DNA of 64,000 bases, from positions 1 through 64,000 of the forward strand of contig NZ_JAFJSY010000069.1 in assembly GCF_019857225.1 (NCBI RefSeq), written 5' to 3'. This document shows, one piece after another, positions 25,813 through 34,504 of this stretch (positions are counted from its first letter, which is position 1; every line of letters begins with the position of its first letter). The position numbers and the translations under genes are program-made. The notes under the pieces are model-generated. The model was not told where the DNA came from and ran no database searches. It saw nothing but the letters and a program-made list of their open reading frames with translations. The stretch comes from Streptomyces plumbidurans (lineage in GTDB: Bacteria; Actinomycetota; Actinomycetes; Streptomycetales; Streptomycetaceae).

Positions 25813-25848
25813 GGCAGCCCGCCGACGGGGGACGATCGGCGGGCTGCC
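25813..25848 (-). terminator. Terminator hairpin after panB
   Basis: GGCAGCCCGCCGA (25813-25825) pairs perfectly with TCGGCGGGCTGCC (25836-25848) across a 10-base loop. It lies 44 bp after the panB stop on the - strand and just upstream of the 11-bp repeats. It would stop panB transcription before the ABC operon, so that operon needs its own promoter. Confidence 0.7.
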
Positions 25849-25891
25849 TCTGTACCGCGGTGGTCCAGGTGAACCGGGGGAGCCGGATGCG

Positions 25892-26758
25892 CTAGTGGAC
25901 GCTGTGCTCCTCGGTGGGGAACGTGCCGCCGACGACGTCCTCGGCGTACGCCTTCACCGCGTCGCCCATGACCTCGCGCAGGGCGGCGTACTTCTTGACG
26001 AACTTCGGGACCCGGCCCGTGGTCAGCCCGAGCATGTCGGTCCACACCAGGACCTGGGCGTCGGTCTCGGGCCCGGCGCCGATGCCGACGGTCGGGATGT
26101 GCAGCACCCGGGTCACCTCGGCGGCCAGCTCCGCCGGCACCAGCTCCAGCACGACCGCGAACGCGCCCGCGTCCTGGACGGCCTTGGCGTCGCGCAGCAG
26201 CTGCTGGGCGGCCTCCTCGCCGCGGCCCTGGACGCGGTAGCCCATGGCGTTGACGGACTGCGGGGTCAGGCCGATGTGGGCCATGACCGGGATGCCGGAC
26301 TCCACCAGGAGGCGGATCTGTTCGTGCGAGCGCTCGCCGCCCTCCAGCTTGACCGCGCCCACACCGGCGTCCTTGACCAGCCGGGTCGCCGAGCGCAGCG
26401 CCTGCACCGGGCCCTCCTGGTAGGAGCCGAAGGGCAGGTCGCCGACGATCAGGGCGCGCTGGGTACCGCGCACCACGGCGGCCGACAGCATGGTCATCTC
26501 GTCCATGGTGACGGGCACGGTCGTCTCGTAGCCGAGGTGGCAGTTGCCCGCCGAGTCGCCGACGAGGAGCACCGGGATGCCGGCCTCGTCGAAGACCGAC
26601 GCGGTCATCGCGTCGTAGGCGGTGAGCATGGGCCACTTCTCGCCGCGTTCCTTGGCGAGGGCGATGTCGCGAACGGTGATGCGGCGTGTGCCCTTGCCCC
26701 CGTACAGCGCCTTGCTGCCGTCGGAGGGCTTCGCGTGGGCAGCCGAAAGCTGCGTCAT
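25892..26758 (-). CDS. panB: 3-methyl-2-oxobutanoate hydroxymethyltransferase
   Basis: A 288-aa enzyme making ketopantoate from alpha-ketoisovalerate and methylene-tetrahydrofolate, the first committed step to pantothenate and CoA. Family motifs are TAYDAMTASVFDEAGIPVLL, VGDSAGNCHLGY, VKLEGG and LELVPAELA (catalytic Glu region). The length is standard. AGGAGCG lies 6 bp before the ATG. It stands alone between a divergent MFS/TetR pair and the ABC operon, with a strong hairpin after its stop. Confidence 0.93.
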   Translation of the reverse strand: MTQLSAAHAKPSDGSKALYGGKGTRRITVRDIALAKERGEKWPMLTAYDAMTASVFDEAGIPVLLVGDSAGNCHLGYETTVPVTMDEMTMLSAAVVRGTQRALIVGDLPFGSYQEGPVQALRSATRLVKDAGVGAVKLEGGERSHEQIRLLVESGIPVMAHIGLTPQSVNAMGYRVQGRGEEAAQQLLRDAKAVQDAGAFAVVLELVPAELAAEVTRVLHIPTVGIGAGPETDAQVLVWTDMLGLTTGRVPKFVKKYAALREVMGDAVKAYAEDVVGGTFPTEEHSVH

Positions 26759-26896
26759 GGCAACGCTCCTTCAGTCATCTCGAGGCGCCCTGACGGCGTC
26801 CCCGGATCACGTCCATGGTGGCACCTCGTGCCGACCCGAGCCAAGGGGACCTGCGTCACGCATGACATCACGTAAGAGGTGAGTAAAAAGATTTAC

Positions 26897-26917
26897 GATA
26901 CGGGACGGTCTCGTATC
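26897..26917. promoter_or_regulatory. Near-perfect 21-bp palindrome, probable TetR operator
   Basis: The site begins GATACG and ends CGTATC, with inner GAC/GTC pairs; only the centre and one symmetric pair break the dyad. It lies 22 bp upstream of the DHA2 MFS start codon, in an AT-rich promoter. The downstream TetR gene is the natural candidate regulator. Binding is inferred from symmetry and position. Confidence 0.65.
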
Positions 26918-26939
26918 TTAATTCTCTAGTCTGGACCGC

Positions 26940-28529
26940 ATGACCACTCCACCTGCCACCGCCTCGCGGATCCCCGAAGAGGTGCACCGGCGCCGCTGGG
27001 CGATCCTCGGTGTGCTGATGCTGAGCCTGCTGATCGTGGTGCTCGACAACTCGATCCTCAACGTCGCCATCAAGACGATCTCCACCCCGGCTCCCGTCGG
27101 CCTCGGCGCCACGCAGAGCGAACTGGAGTGGGCGATCAACGCCTACACCCTCGTCTTCGCCGGCCTGCTGTTCACCGCGGGCCTGATCGGCGACCGGGTG
27201 GGCCGCAAGAAGGTGCTGCTCGGCGGGCTCGTCGTGTTCGGCGTCGGCTCCGCGCTGGCCGCCGAGTCCGGCTCGCCGACCCAGCTCATCGCCTACCGTG
27301 CGCTGATGGCGCTCGGTGCCGCCTTCGTCATGCCGGCCACCCTCGCCGTCCTCATGAACGTCTTCGAGCGCGAGGAGCAGCCCAAGGCCATCGGCATGTG
27401 GGCCGGCGGAGTCGGCCTCGCCATCGCCATCGGCCCGATCACCGGCGGACTCCTTCTCGACCACTTCTGGTGGGGCTCGGTCTTCCTGGTCAACGTCCCG
27501 ATCGTCATTCTCGCGCTCGTGCTGATGGTCTGGCTGGTGCCCGACTCCCGCGACCCGCGGCCCGGCCGCCTCGACCCGGTCGGCGTGGTGCTGTCCGTCA
27601 TCGGCCTGGTCCTGCTCGTCTACGGCATCATCAAGGGCGGCGAACTCGCCGACTTCACCGACGCCAAGGTGCTCGCGACCATCGTCGCCGGGCTCGTCGT
27701 GCTCGCCGCCTTCGTCGTGTACGAGAAGCGCAGCGACCACCCGTCGCTGGACGTCACCTACTTCAAGAACAAGGTGTTCTCGGCCGCGATGGCCGCCATA
27801 GCGCTGGTCTTCTTCGCGCTGATGGGCGTGACCTTCTTCTCCGTCTTCTACATGCAGAGCGTGCGCGGCTACTCGCCGCTGCAGACCGGTGCGCTGATGC
27901 TGCCGCTGGCCGCCGCGCAGCTGATCTTCGCGCCGCGGGCCCGGTTGCTGGTCGACCGGTTCGGCAACAAGGTGACCACCGGCGGCGGCCTGCTGCTGCT
28001 CGCGGCCATGCTCGCCGCCTTCGCCGGCTTCGAGAAGGACACCCCGATCTGGCTCCTGGAGATCATCTTCTTCCTCATGGGCACCGGCATGGCGCACGTG
28101 ATGACCCCCACCAGCGTGGTCATCATGCAGGCCCTGCCGCGCGAGAAGGCGGGCTCCGCCTCCGCGCTCAGCAACACCTTCCGCCAGGTCGGCGGCGCGC
28201 TCGGCATCGCCATCCTCGGCTCGGTGCTCTCGACGGCGTACCGCTCCGGCATCGAGGACAAGCTCGGCCTGCTGCCGGCCGGCCTGCGCGACACGGCCGG
28301 CGAGTCCATCGAGGCCACGCTCGGTGTCGCCGCGAAGCTCGGCCCGCGGGGCAACGGCCTCATCACCCCGGCCGACGACGCCTTCCTGCACGCCATGCAC
28401 GTCACCGCGCTGTGCGGCACCGGGGTCGCACTGATCGGCGCGCTGGTGGTCTTCCTCTTCCTGCCCGGCAAGCCGGCCGCCCCGCAGAAGGGCGAGGAGA
28501 AGCAGGAGTTGGTGGCTGCCGCGGACTGA
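26940..28529 (+). CDS. DHA2-family (14-helix) MFS drug transporter
   Basis: A 529-aa membrane protein with 14 hydrophobic helices. The family motif LDNSILNVAIKTI is in helix 1 (DHA2 signature LDxTxxNVALP) and the loop motif GLIGDRVGRKKVLLGG follows helix 2. These are proton-driven multidrug exporters such as QacA/EmrB types. The gene starts 22 bp behind a palindromic operator and is followed 44 bp later by a TetR gene on the same strand, the usual self-regulated pair. The substrate is unknown. Confidence 0.9.
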   Translation: MTTPPATASRIPEEVHRRRWAILGVLMLSLLIVVLDNSILNVAIKTISTPAPVGLGATQSELEWAINAYTLVFAGLLFTAGLIGDRVGRKKVLLGGLVVFGVGSALAAESGSPTQLIAYRALMALGAAFVMPATLAVLMNVFEREEQPKAIGMWAGGVGLAIAIGPITGGLLLDHFWWGSVFLVNVPIVILALVLMVWLVPDSRDPRPGRLDPVGVVLSVIGLVLLVYGIIKGGELADFTDAKVLATIVAGLVVLAAFVVYEKRSDHPSLDVTYFKNKVFSAAMAAIALVFFALMGVTFFSVFYMQSVRGYSPLQTGALMLPLAAAQLIFAPRARLLVDRFGNKVTTGGGLLLLAAMLAAFAGFEKDTPIWLLEIIFFLMGTGMAHVMTPTSVVIMQALPREKAGSASALSNTFRQVGGALGIAILGSVLSTAYRSGIEDKLGLLPAGLRDTAGESIEATLGVAAKLGPRGNGLITPADDAFLHAMHVTALCGTGVALIGALVVFLFLPGKPAAPQKGEEKQELVAAAD

Positions 28530-28573
28530 CCTCGCCGCACAACGGGGGCAGTTGAGCGAAGGGATGGAGTGAA

Positions 28574-29194
28574 GTGAGCCTCGCCGACAGCCAAGCAGAT
28601 CAGGGCACCGCGCCGGCCCGCGGGCGCCCGCGGAGCGAGGCGGTGGAACGGGCCATCATCGAGGGCGTGATGAAGCTCCTCGAGGACGGCGTTCCGCTCG
28701 CCGACCTGTCCATCGAGCGCATCGCCCGCACCGCGGGCGTCGGCAAGGCCACCATCTACCGCCGCTGGAGCGGCAAGGAGGAACTCTTCGTCGACGTCGT
28801 GCGCACGGCCGAGCCCCCGGACCCCGAACTGCCCGGCAACTCGATGCGCGACGACCTCGTGGCCCTTCTCGAACAGCTGCGCCAACGCGGTGTGATGACC
28901 CGTACGTCGGCGCTGCTGCACAACGTCTTCGCCCAGATGAAGAGCAGCCCGCGGATCTGGGCCGCCTACCACGCCAACGTCGTCGAGCCGCGGCGCAGGC
29001 TCCAGGTCGAGATCCTGCGCCGCGGACAGGCCAACGGCGAACTGCGCACGGACGTCGACGTGGAGCTGATGAACGACATGTTCGTCGGCCCGATGCTGCT
29101 GCGCAGCGTCATGCGCGCGGACGCCGATCTGCCCGAGGGCCTGTCGGAGGAGATCGTCGACACGCTGCTCGAAGGGCTACGGCCCGTCATCTGA
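28574..29194 (+). CDS. TetR-family repressor of the adjacent MFS pump
   Basis: A 206-aa protein with the TetR helix-turn-helix SIERIARTAGVGKATIYRRW near residues 48-67, preceded by RGRPRSEAVERAI. The C-terminal domain looks like TetR_C_11/16 ligand domains. The GTG start follows GGATGGAG. Its position behind the DHA2 gene, and a clean palindrome before that gene, suggest it controls the pump and is relieved by a drug-like ligand. Confidence 0.87.
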   Translation: MSLADSQADQGTAPARGRPRSEAVERAIIEGVMKLLEDGVPLADLSIERIARTAGVGKATIYRRWSGKEELFVDVVRTAEPPDPELPGNSMRDDLVALLEQLRQRGVMTRTSALLHNVFAQMKSSPRIWAAYHANVVEPRRRLQVEILRRGQANGELRTDVDVELMNDMFVGPMLLRSVMRADADLPEGLSEEIVDTLLEGLRPVI

Positions 29195-29391
29195 CCGTCT
29201 CTCCGGCCCGAATATGCGCGTTCCGTCACAGAGGACCTTTCGGCACGCGCATCCGGAACTCCTCACCCCGACTTCTTCGTCCCACTGCCCGTACGGCCGT
29301 CATGGGACGGCAGGATCGGAGCCGATCATCCCCTAGGGTCGTAGACACGAGGGGCGGACGGTGTGCACGGCAGGCAGTGAGGCGACGCGGT

Positions 29392-30441
29392 ATGGCGCAG
29401 CAGGCGTACATGACGGAGACCGACAACGGCGGCTCGGGGCCCGAGCGCCGGGGAAACGGGTTCCGGCGCCTGATGGTCCGTCTGCTGTCCGGATGGCGGG
29501 GCGACCCGAGAATCTGGCGCCGCGGCCTGGTGACCGCGGCGATCGCGGTGCTCCTCGGTCTGGTGATGCTGCTGCACGCGCGCATCCCCAACAGGATCGG
29601 CAACCTGGGCAGTCTCACCGAGACCTTCCTGCCCTGGCTCGGCGTGCTGATCCCGCTCCTGCTGCTGGTCGCGCTGGTGCGGAAATCGGCCGTGGCGCTG
29701 ATCGCGCTGGTGGTGCCGGTCGCCGCGTGGCTGAACCTCTTCGGCGGCCTGCTCACCGACAGGACCGGCGCCGGCGGTGACCTCACCGTGGCCACGCACA
29801 ACGTCAACGCCGACAACCCCGACCCGTCCGGCACCGCCCGCGACGTGGCCGCCTCCGGCGCGGACGTGGTGGCCCTGGAGGAGCTGAAGGCATCCGTCGT
29901 TCCGGTGTACGAGAAGGCGCTCGCCCCGACGTACAGGTACCACTCGGTGCAGGGCACCGTCGGGCTGTGGAGCAAGTACCCGATGAGCGGCGTCAAGGCG
30001 GTCGACATCCGGCTCGGCTGGACCCGTGCGATGCGCGCCACGGTCGCCACCCCCAAGGGCCCGGTCGCGTTCTACGTCGCCCACCTGCCCTCGGTGCGGG
30101 TGAAGCTGGAGGCCGGGTTCACGGCCCGGCAGCGCGACACCAGCGCCGACGCGCTCGGCGAGGCCATCGCCCATGAGCCGCTCGAGCGCAAGGTGTTGCT
30201 CGGCGATCTGAACGGCACCATGAACGACCGCTCCCTGAACGCGGTCACCTCCCAGATGCGCTCCACCCAGGGCGCCGCGGGCAACGGCTTCGGCTTCAGC
30301 TGGCCGGCCTCGTTCCCGATGGCGCGCATCGACCAGATCATGGTCCAGGGCGTCGACCCGGTGACCTCGTGGACGCTCCCCGCCACGGGAAGCGACCACC
30401 TCCCGATCGCGGCGCGCGTGAACCTGGGCAGCGGTTCGTAG
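29392..30441 (+). CDS. Membrane-anchored endonuclease/exonuclease/phosphatase-family protein
   Basis: A 349-aa protein with three N-terminal membrane helices (about residues 48-65, 80-98 and 102-120), then an extracytoplasmic EEP domain. Active-site elements are THNVNADN, ALEELKAS (metal-binding Glu), LLGDLNGTMND (Asp/Asn) and SDHLPIAARV (catalytic His). Such membrane EEP proteins in actinobacteria are thought to act on phospholipids or nucleotides outside the cell. ATG 29392 gives a normal length; ATG 29410 is an alternative. Confidence 0.8.
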   Translation: MAQQAYMTETDNGGSGPERRGNGFRRLMVRLLSGWRGDPRIWRRGLVTAAIAVLLGLVMLLHARIPNRIGNLGSLTETFLPWLGVLIPLLLLVALVRKSAVALIALVVPVAAWLNLFGGLLTDRTGAGGDLTVATHNVNADNPDPSGTARDVAASGADVVALEELKASVVPVYEKALAPTYRYHSVQGTVGLWSKYPMSGVKAVDIRLGWTRAMRATVATPKGPVAFYVAHLPSVRVKLEAGFTARQRDTSADALGEAIAHEPLERKVLLGDLNGTMNDRSLNAVTSQMRSTQGAAGNGFGFSWPASFPMARIDQIMVQGVDPVTSWTLPATGSDHLPIAARVNLGSGS

Positions 30442-30475
30442 TCCCGCCCCCGAGGCGCCTGCCAGTTGATGCCGT

Positions 30476-31609
30476 TCAGGCCCGGTCCGCGGTGGCGAAG
30501 TCGGGCAGGTCCGTGGACAGCAGCCCGGTGGTGGCGCCGTCGAGGAGCCGGGCCGTCTCGGTGGAGCGGGGCACCATGGTCCGCTCGTAGACACGGATGG
30601 CCTCGCCGACGGTTCCGGAGTGCGCGACGGCCAGGGCGAGTTCGCAGGCGTCGAGCATGGCGAGGTTGACGCCGACGCCGAGCGGGGGCATGAGATGGGC
30701 GGCGTCACCGAGCAGGGTGACGGTGGGGTTCTGCTCCCAGGTGTGCGGCACCGGCAGGGCGAAGATCGGGCGGTCGGCGTAGGGGCCGTCGTTGCCGTCG
30801 ATCAACTCCCGCATACGGGGCGACCAGTGGGCGTAGCGCTCCAGCAGGAGGCGGCGGATGCCGTCGGTGTCATCGGGCGTCAGGCCGACGGCGGTGATCC
30901 AGTCGGCGGGGAGCTGCTGGATGACGTAGACGCGGATGTGGTTGCCGCTGTTGCGCTGGGCGAAGAGGGCGCGCTCTCCGTCGGCCGCCGCGGCGCTGCC
31001 CTGGCCGACGAGTTCGGCGACGCGGGGGTGCCGCTCGTCGACGTCGTCGAAGCGGGCCTCCAGGAAGGTGACGCCGGTGTATCGGGGGGTGGCGGGGGAG
31101 ACGGCCCGGCGGACCGTGGACCAGGCGCCGTCCGCGCCGATGACGAGATCCGCCTCGACGGTGCTGCCGTCGGTGAAGTGCAGGGTGCGCGGTCCCTCAT
31201 CGGGGCCGGAGACCTTCGTGAGGGTGTGGCCCCAGCGCACGGTGTCCGGGGCGAGGGAGTCGAGCAGCAGGTCGCGCAGGTGGCCGCGGTCGATCTCGGG
31301 CTTGAACTGCTCGCCCTCGTCGGGGAGATGGTGGAAGAGCGTCGTGCCGGCCGTGTCCAGTTGGCGCATCTCCTGGCCCTCCGGGCGGGCCAGCCGGAAG
31401 AAGGCGTCCAGCAGTCCGGCCTCGCGCAGGGCGATCTGGCCGTTGTCGGCGTGCAGGTCCAGGGTGCCGCCCTGGTCGCGGGCGTCGGGCCCGGCGTCGC
31501 GGTCGTGGACGGTGGCGGTGATGCCGTGCCGCTGGAGGATACGGGCGCAGGTCAGGCCGCCGGGACCGGCGCCGACGATGGCGATGCGGGGAGCAGGGGT
31601 GGTGTTCAT
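30476..31609 (-). CDS. FAD-dependent monooxygenase, TetX-like
   Basis: A 377-aa flavoprotein hydroxylase. The FAD fold starts IAIVGAGPGGLTCARILQRH; the segment DQGGTLDLHADNGQIALREA and the later GDAAHLMPPLG match the tetracycline-inactivating TetX group closely in order and wording, as I remember that family. It also has VIGADGAWSTVRR. It lacks a signal and is cytosolic. A divergent TetR gene 82 bp away suggests induction by the compound it modifies. Tetracycline is only one possible substrate; related actinobacterial enzymes modify aromatic polyketides. Confidence 0.85.
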   Translation of the reverse strand: MNTTPAPRIAIVGAGPGGLTCARILQRHGITATVHDRDAGPDARDQGGTLDLHADNGQIALREAGLLDAFFRLARPEGQEMRQLDTAGTTLFHHLPDEGEQFKPEIDRGHLRDLLLDSLAPDTVRWGHTLTKVSGPDEGPRTLHFTDGSTVEADLVIGADGAWSTVRRAVSPATPRYTGVTFLEARFDDVDERHPRVAELVGQGSAAAADGERALFAQRNSGNHIRVYVIQQLPADWITAVGLTPDDTDGIRRLLLERYAHWSPRMRELIDGNDGPYADRPIFALPVPHTWEQNPTVTLLGDAAHLMPPLGVGVNLAMLDACELALAVAHSGTVGEAIRVYERTMVPRSTETARLLDGATTGLLSTDLPDFATADRA

Positions 31610-31636
31610 GGCCACAGAAAAGCACACCGAGGCAAT

Positions 31637-31655
31637 AAGTGCAACGACTCAACTT
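31637..31655. promoter_or_regulatory. Weak dyad between divergent monooxygenase and TetR genes
   Basis: AAGT at 31637-31640 mirrors ACTT at 31652-31655 around an imperfect centre. It lies in the 82-bp divergent gap that must hold both promoters. It is the best candidate for a TetR operator there, but the symmetry is poor. Confidence 0.3.
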
Positions 31656-31691
31656 TTGAATCAGGGCAACCTTGGCGGTACGCTGTGCGGC

Positions 31692-32327
31692 ATGTCCGAC
31701 ACCACGACCGACACCGCACCCACCACCGACACCGCACCCGCCGCCGCGCCGGCGCCCCAGGGCCGCCGCGAGCGCAAGAAGGCCGCCACCCGGAAGGCCA
31801 TCGCGGACGCCGCGCTGCGCCTGTTCCTGGAGCGCGGCTACGACGACGTCGGCATCCGGGAGATCGCGGACGCCGCCGACGTGTCCACCACGACGCTGTT
31901 CAAGCACTTCCCGGTCAAGGAGGCCCTCGTCTTCGACGAGGAGGACGACGTGGAGGCGGCCCTGCTCGCCGCGGTGCGCGAGCGGCCCGAGGGACAGTCC
32001 GTCCCCGCGGCGCTGCGTGAGCACGCACTGCGCTCCCGGCTCCTCACGGCGGACGGCGACCCCCGCTTCGCGGCCTTCCTCCGCATGGTGAACGACACCC
32101 CCGCCCTGCGCGACTACCGCCAGGGCATGTGGCTGCGCCACACCGACGCCCTGGCCCGCGTCATCGCGGAGGAGAGCGGACTTCCCGCGGACGACCCCGC
32201 CTGCACCGCCCTCGCCCACTTCGCGCTCGAAGCGCCCCGCGCCGCCCAGGACCACGACGACCCGCGCCGGGCCGTCTCCCGCGCCTTCGAACTGCTGGAG
32301 TCGGGCTGGAGCGCGCTCACGCCGTAG
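31692..32327 (+). CDS. TetR-family regulator beside the TetX-like gene
   Basis: A 211-aa protein with a threonine/alanine-rich head, then the helix-turn-helix GIREIADAADVSTTTLFKHF and FPVKEALVFDEED. The length and C-terminal half fit TetR regulators with an MftR-like C-domain. ATG 31692 was chosen because the 250-residue upstream frame crosses the promoter. Its divergent position suggests control of the monooxygenase. Its stop overlaps the convergent nadE stop by 11 bp. Confidence 0.87.
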   Translation: MSDTTTDTAPTTDTAPAAAPAPQGRRERKKAATRKAIADAALRLFLERGYDDVGIREIADAADVSTTTLFKHFPVKEALVFDEEDDVEAALLAAVRERPEGQSVPAALREHALRSRLLTADGDPRFAAFLRMVNDTPALRDYRQGMWLRHTDALARVIAEESGLPADDPACTALAHFALEAPRAAQDHDDPRRAVSRAFELLESGWSALTP

Positions 32328-34365
32328 CGTCGTCGAAGCGCGCGAGATCCCGTAGCCAGGCCCGTGCGTTGCCGTCCGACGGCGCGCGCCAGTCGCCGCG
32401 CGGGGACAGCGAACCGCCCGCCGAGACCTTCGGCCCGTTGGGCATCGCCGACCGCTTGAACTGCGCGAAGGCGAAGAAGCGCTTGCAGAAGACCTCCAAC
32501 CAGCGCCGGATCTCCGCCAGTTCGTACGCGACCCGCTTGGCGTCGGGGAAGTTCGGCGGCCACTCGCCCGCCTCCGCATCGTGCCAGGCGTGCCAGGCCA
32601 GGAAGGCGATCTTCGACGGCCTGAAGCCGTAGCGCAGCACGTGGAAGAGCGTGAAGTCGTGCAGGGCGTACGGGCCGATCTTCGACTCCGTCGACTGCAT
32701 CTCCTCGCCCGGCACCAGCTCCGGGCTGATCTCGGTGTCCAGGATCGCGGCGAGCGTCTCGCCGGTCTCCTCGTCGAACTGCCCGCTGCTGATGACCCAG
32801 CGGATCAGATGCTGGATCAGCGTCTTCGGCACACCCGAGTTGACGTTGTAGTGGCTCATCTGGTCGCCCACGCCGTACGTGGACCAGCCGAGCGCCAGCT
32901 CGGAGAGGTCACCGGTGCCGAGCACGATGCCGCCGCGCTGGTTGGCCAGCCGGAACAGGTAGTCGGTGCGCAGACCGGCCTGCACGTTCTCGAAGGTGAC
33001 GTCGTACACCGGCTCGCCGGAGGCGAAGGGGTGGCCCATCTCCTTCAGCATCAGCCGCGCGGTCGGCGTGATGTCCAGCTCGGCCGCGGTGACACCGAGC
33101 GAGTTCATCAGCTTGTGGGCATTGCCCTTGGTGTGGTCGCTGGTGGCGAAGCCGGGCAGCGTCCAGGCCAGGATGTCGCTGCGCGGGCGGCCCGCGCGGT
33201 CCATCGCGCGGGCGGCGACGATCAGCGCGTGCGTGGAGTCGAGGCCGCCGGACACCCCGATGACCACCTTCGAGCCACCGATCGCCGCGAGCCGCTGCTG
33301 AAGGCCCTCGACCTGGATGTTGTACGCCTCGTAGCAGTCCTGGGCGAGCCGCTCGGCGTCGGCCGGCACGAACGGGAAGCGCTCCAGGCGGCGGCGCAGC
33401 CCGAGGTCGGTGGAGGGCGGGTCGAGTTCGAAGGACACCGTGCGGAAGTCGTCGGTGCGCGCTTTGTGCGTACGGCGGTTGTCGTCGAAGGTGCCCATCC
33501 GCTGACGCTCCTGGCGCAGCAGGTCGAGGTCCACGTCGGCCACCGCGTACGCGTCGCCGAGCGGGAAGCGCTCGGTCTCGGCCAGCAGCACGCCGTTCTC
33601 GTACACCATGGCCTGCCCGTCCCAGGACAGGTCGGTGGTCGACTCGCCGAGGCCGGCCGCCGCGTAGACGTAGGCGGCCAGGCAGCGGGAGGACGCCGAG
33701 CGGCACAGCAGCTTGCGGTCCTCGGCCCGTCCCACGGTGATCGGGCTGCCGGAGAGGTTGACCAGGACGGTCGCACCGGCGAGGGCCGCCTCCGCGCTCG
33801 GCGGCACCGGCACCCACATGTCCTCGCAGATCTCCGTGTGCAGCACGAGCCCCGGCACGTCGCCCGCCGTGAACAGCAGATCCACGCCGAACGGCACGCT
33901 CTCGCCGCCGACCCGGATCGAACCGCCGCGCTCGTCGGCGCCGTCGCCGATCTGGCGGCGCTCGTAGAACTCCCGGTAGTTCGGCGGGTACGACTTCGGC
34001 ACGACCCCGAGCACGCGGCCGCGGTGCACGAGCACCGCGCAGTTGTAGACCCGGTTGCGGTGGCGCAGCGGCGCGCCGACGACCAGCACCGGCAGCAGAC
34101 CGGCCGACCCGGCCACCACCTGCGCCAGCGCCGCCTCGACCTCGTCGAGCAGGGCGTCCTGCAGCAGCAGGTCCTCGATCGAGTAGCCGCACAGCCCCAG
34201 CTCCGGGAAGACGGCGACGGCGACCCCCTCGTCGGCGCAGCGGCGCGCCTGGCGCAGGACCGCTTCGGCGTTGGCCCGCGGGTCCGCGATGACGGTGTGA
34301 CCCGTGCACGCGGCGATCCGTGCGAAGCCGTGCTGATAGATGGACCAGAACTTCGAGTCAGCCAC
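32317..34365 (-). CDS. nadE: Glutamine-dependent NAD+ synthetase
   Basis: A 682-aa two-domain enzyme making NAD from deamido-NAD with glutamine as ammonia source. The N-terminal nitrilase-type glutaminase has the Glu-Lys-Cys triad (VFPELGLCGYS; GVVPKSYPPNY; HTEICEDMWVP). The C-terminal synthetase has the ATP-binding P-loop VSGGLDSTHAL near residue 371. The length matches the glutaminase-fused actinobacterial NadE. GTG 34365 (ADSKFWSIYQ) was chosen because the ten extra upstream residues are unlike the family. Confidence 0.93.
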   Translation of the reverse strand: MADSKFWSIYQHGFARIAACTGHTVIADPRANAEAVLRQARRCADEGVAVAVFPELGLCGYSIEDLLLQDALLDEVEAALAQVVAGSAGLLPVLVVGAPLRHRNRVYNCAVLVHRGRVLGVVPKSYPPNYREFYERRQIGDGADERGGSIRVGGESVPFGVDLLFTAGDVPGLVLHTEICEDMWVPVPPSAEAALAGATVLVNLSGSPITVGRAEDRKLLCRSASSRCLAAYVYAAAGLGESTTDLSWDGQAMVYENGVLLAETERFPLGDAYAVADVDLDLLRQERQRMGTFDDNRRTHKARTDDFRTVSFELDPPSTDLGLRRRLERFPFVPADAERLAQDCYEAYNIQVEGLQQRLAAIGGSKVVIGVSGGLDSTHALIVAARAMDRAGRPRSDILAWTLPGFATSDHTKGNAHKLMNSLGVTAAELDITPTARLMLKEMGHPFASGEPVYDVTFENVQAGLRTDYLFRLANQRGGIVLGTGDLSELALGWSTYGVGDQMSHYNVNSGVPKTLIQHLIRWVISSGQFDEETGETLAAILDTEISPELVPGEEMQSTESKIGPYALHDFTLFHVLRYGFRPSKIAFLAWHAWHDAEAGEWPPNFPDAKRVAYELAEIRRWLEVFCKRFFAFAQFKRSAMPNGPKVSAGGSLSPRGDWRAPSDGNARAWLRDLARFDDATA

Positions 34366-34447
34366 CCGCCCAGTGTAATCGTCAGAGCGACACAATGAGG
34401 GGCCCGGGTGATCCGGGCCCGCCCGCGGTGCATCCGCACACGGCGAA

Positions 34448-34478
34448 GGGGCGCGGGGTGTGTGCCACCCCGCGCCCC
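34448..34478 (-). terminator. Perfect 13-bp hairpin after the sedolisin gene
   Basis: GGGGCGCGGGGTG (34448-34460) pairs with CACCCCGCGCCCC (34466-34478) around a five-base loop. It lies 27 bp beyond the protease stop and ahead of nadE, so it probably ends the protease transcript. Confidence 0.7.
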
Positions 34479-34504
34479 CTCAAGGTGCCGTTTTTGGCGG
34501 TGCC

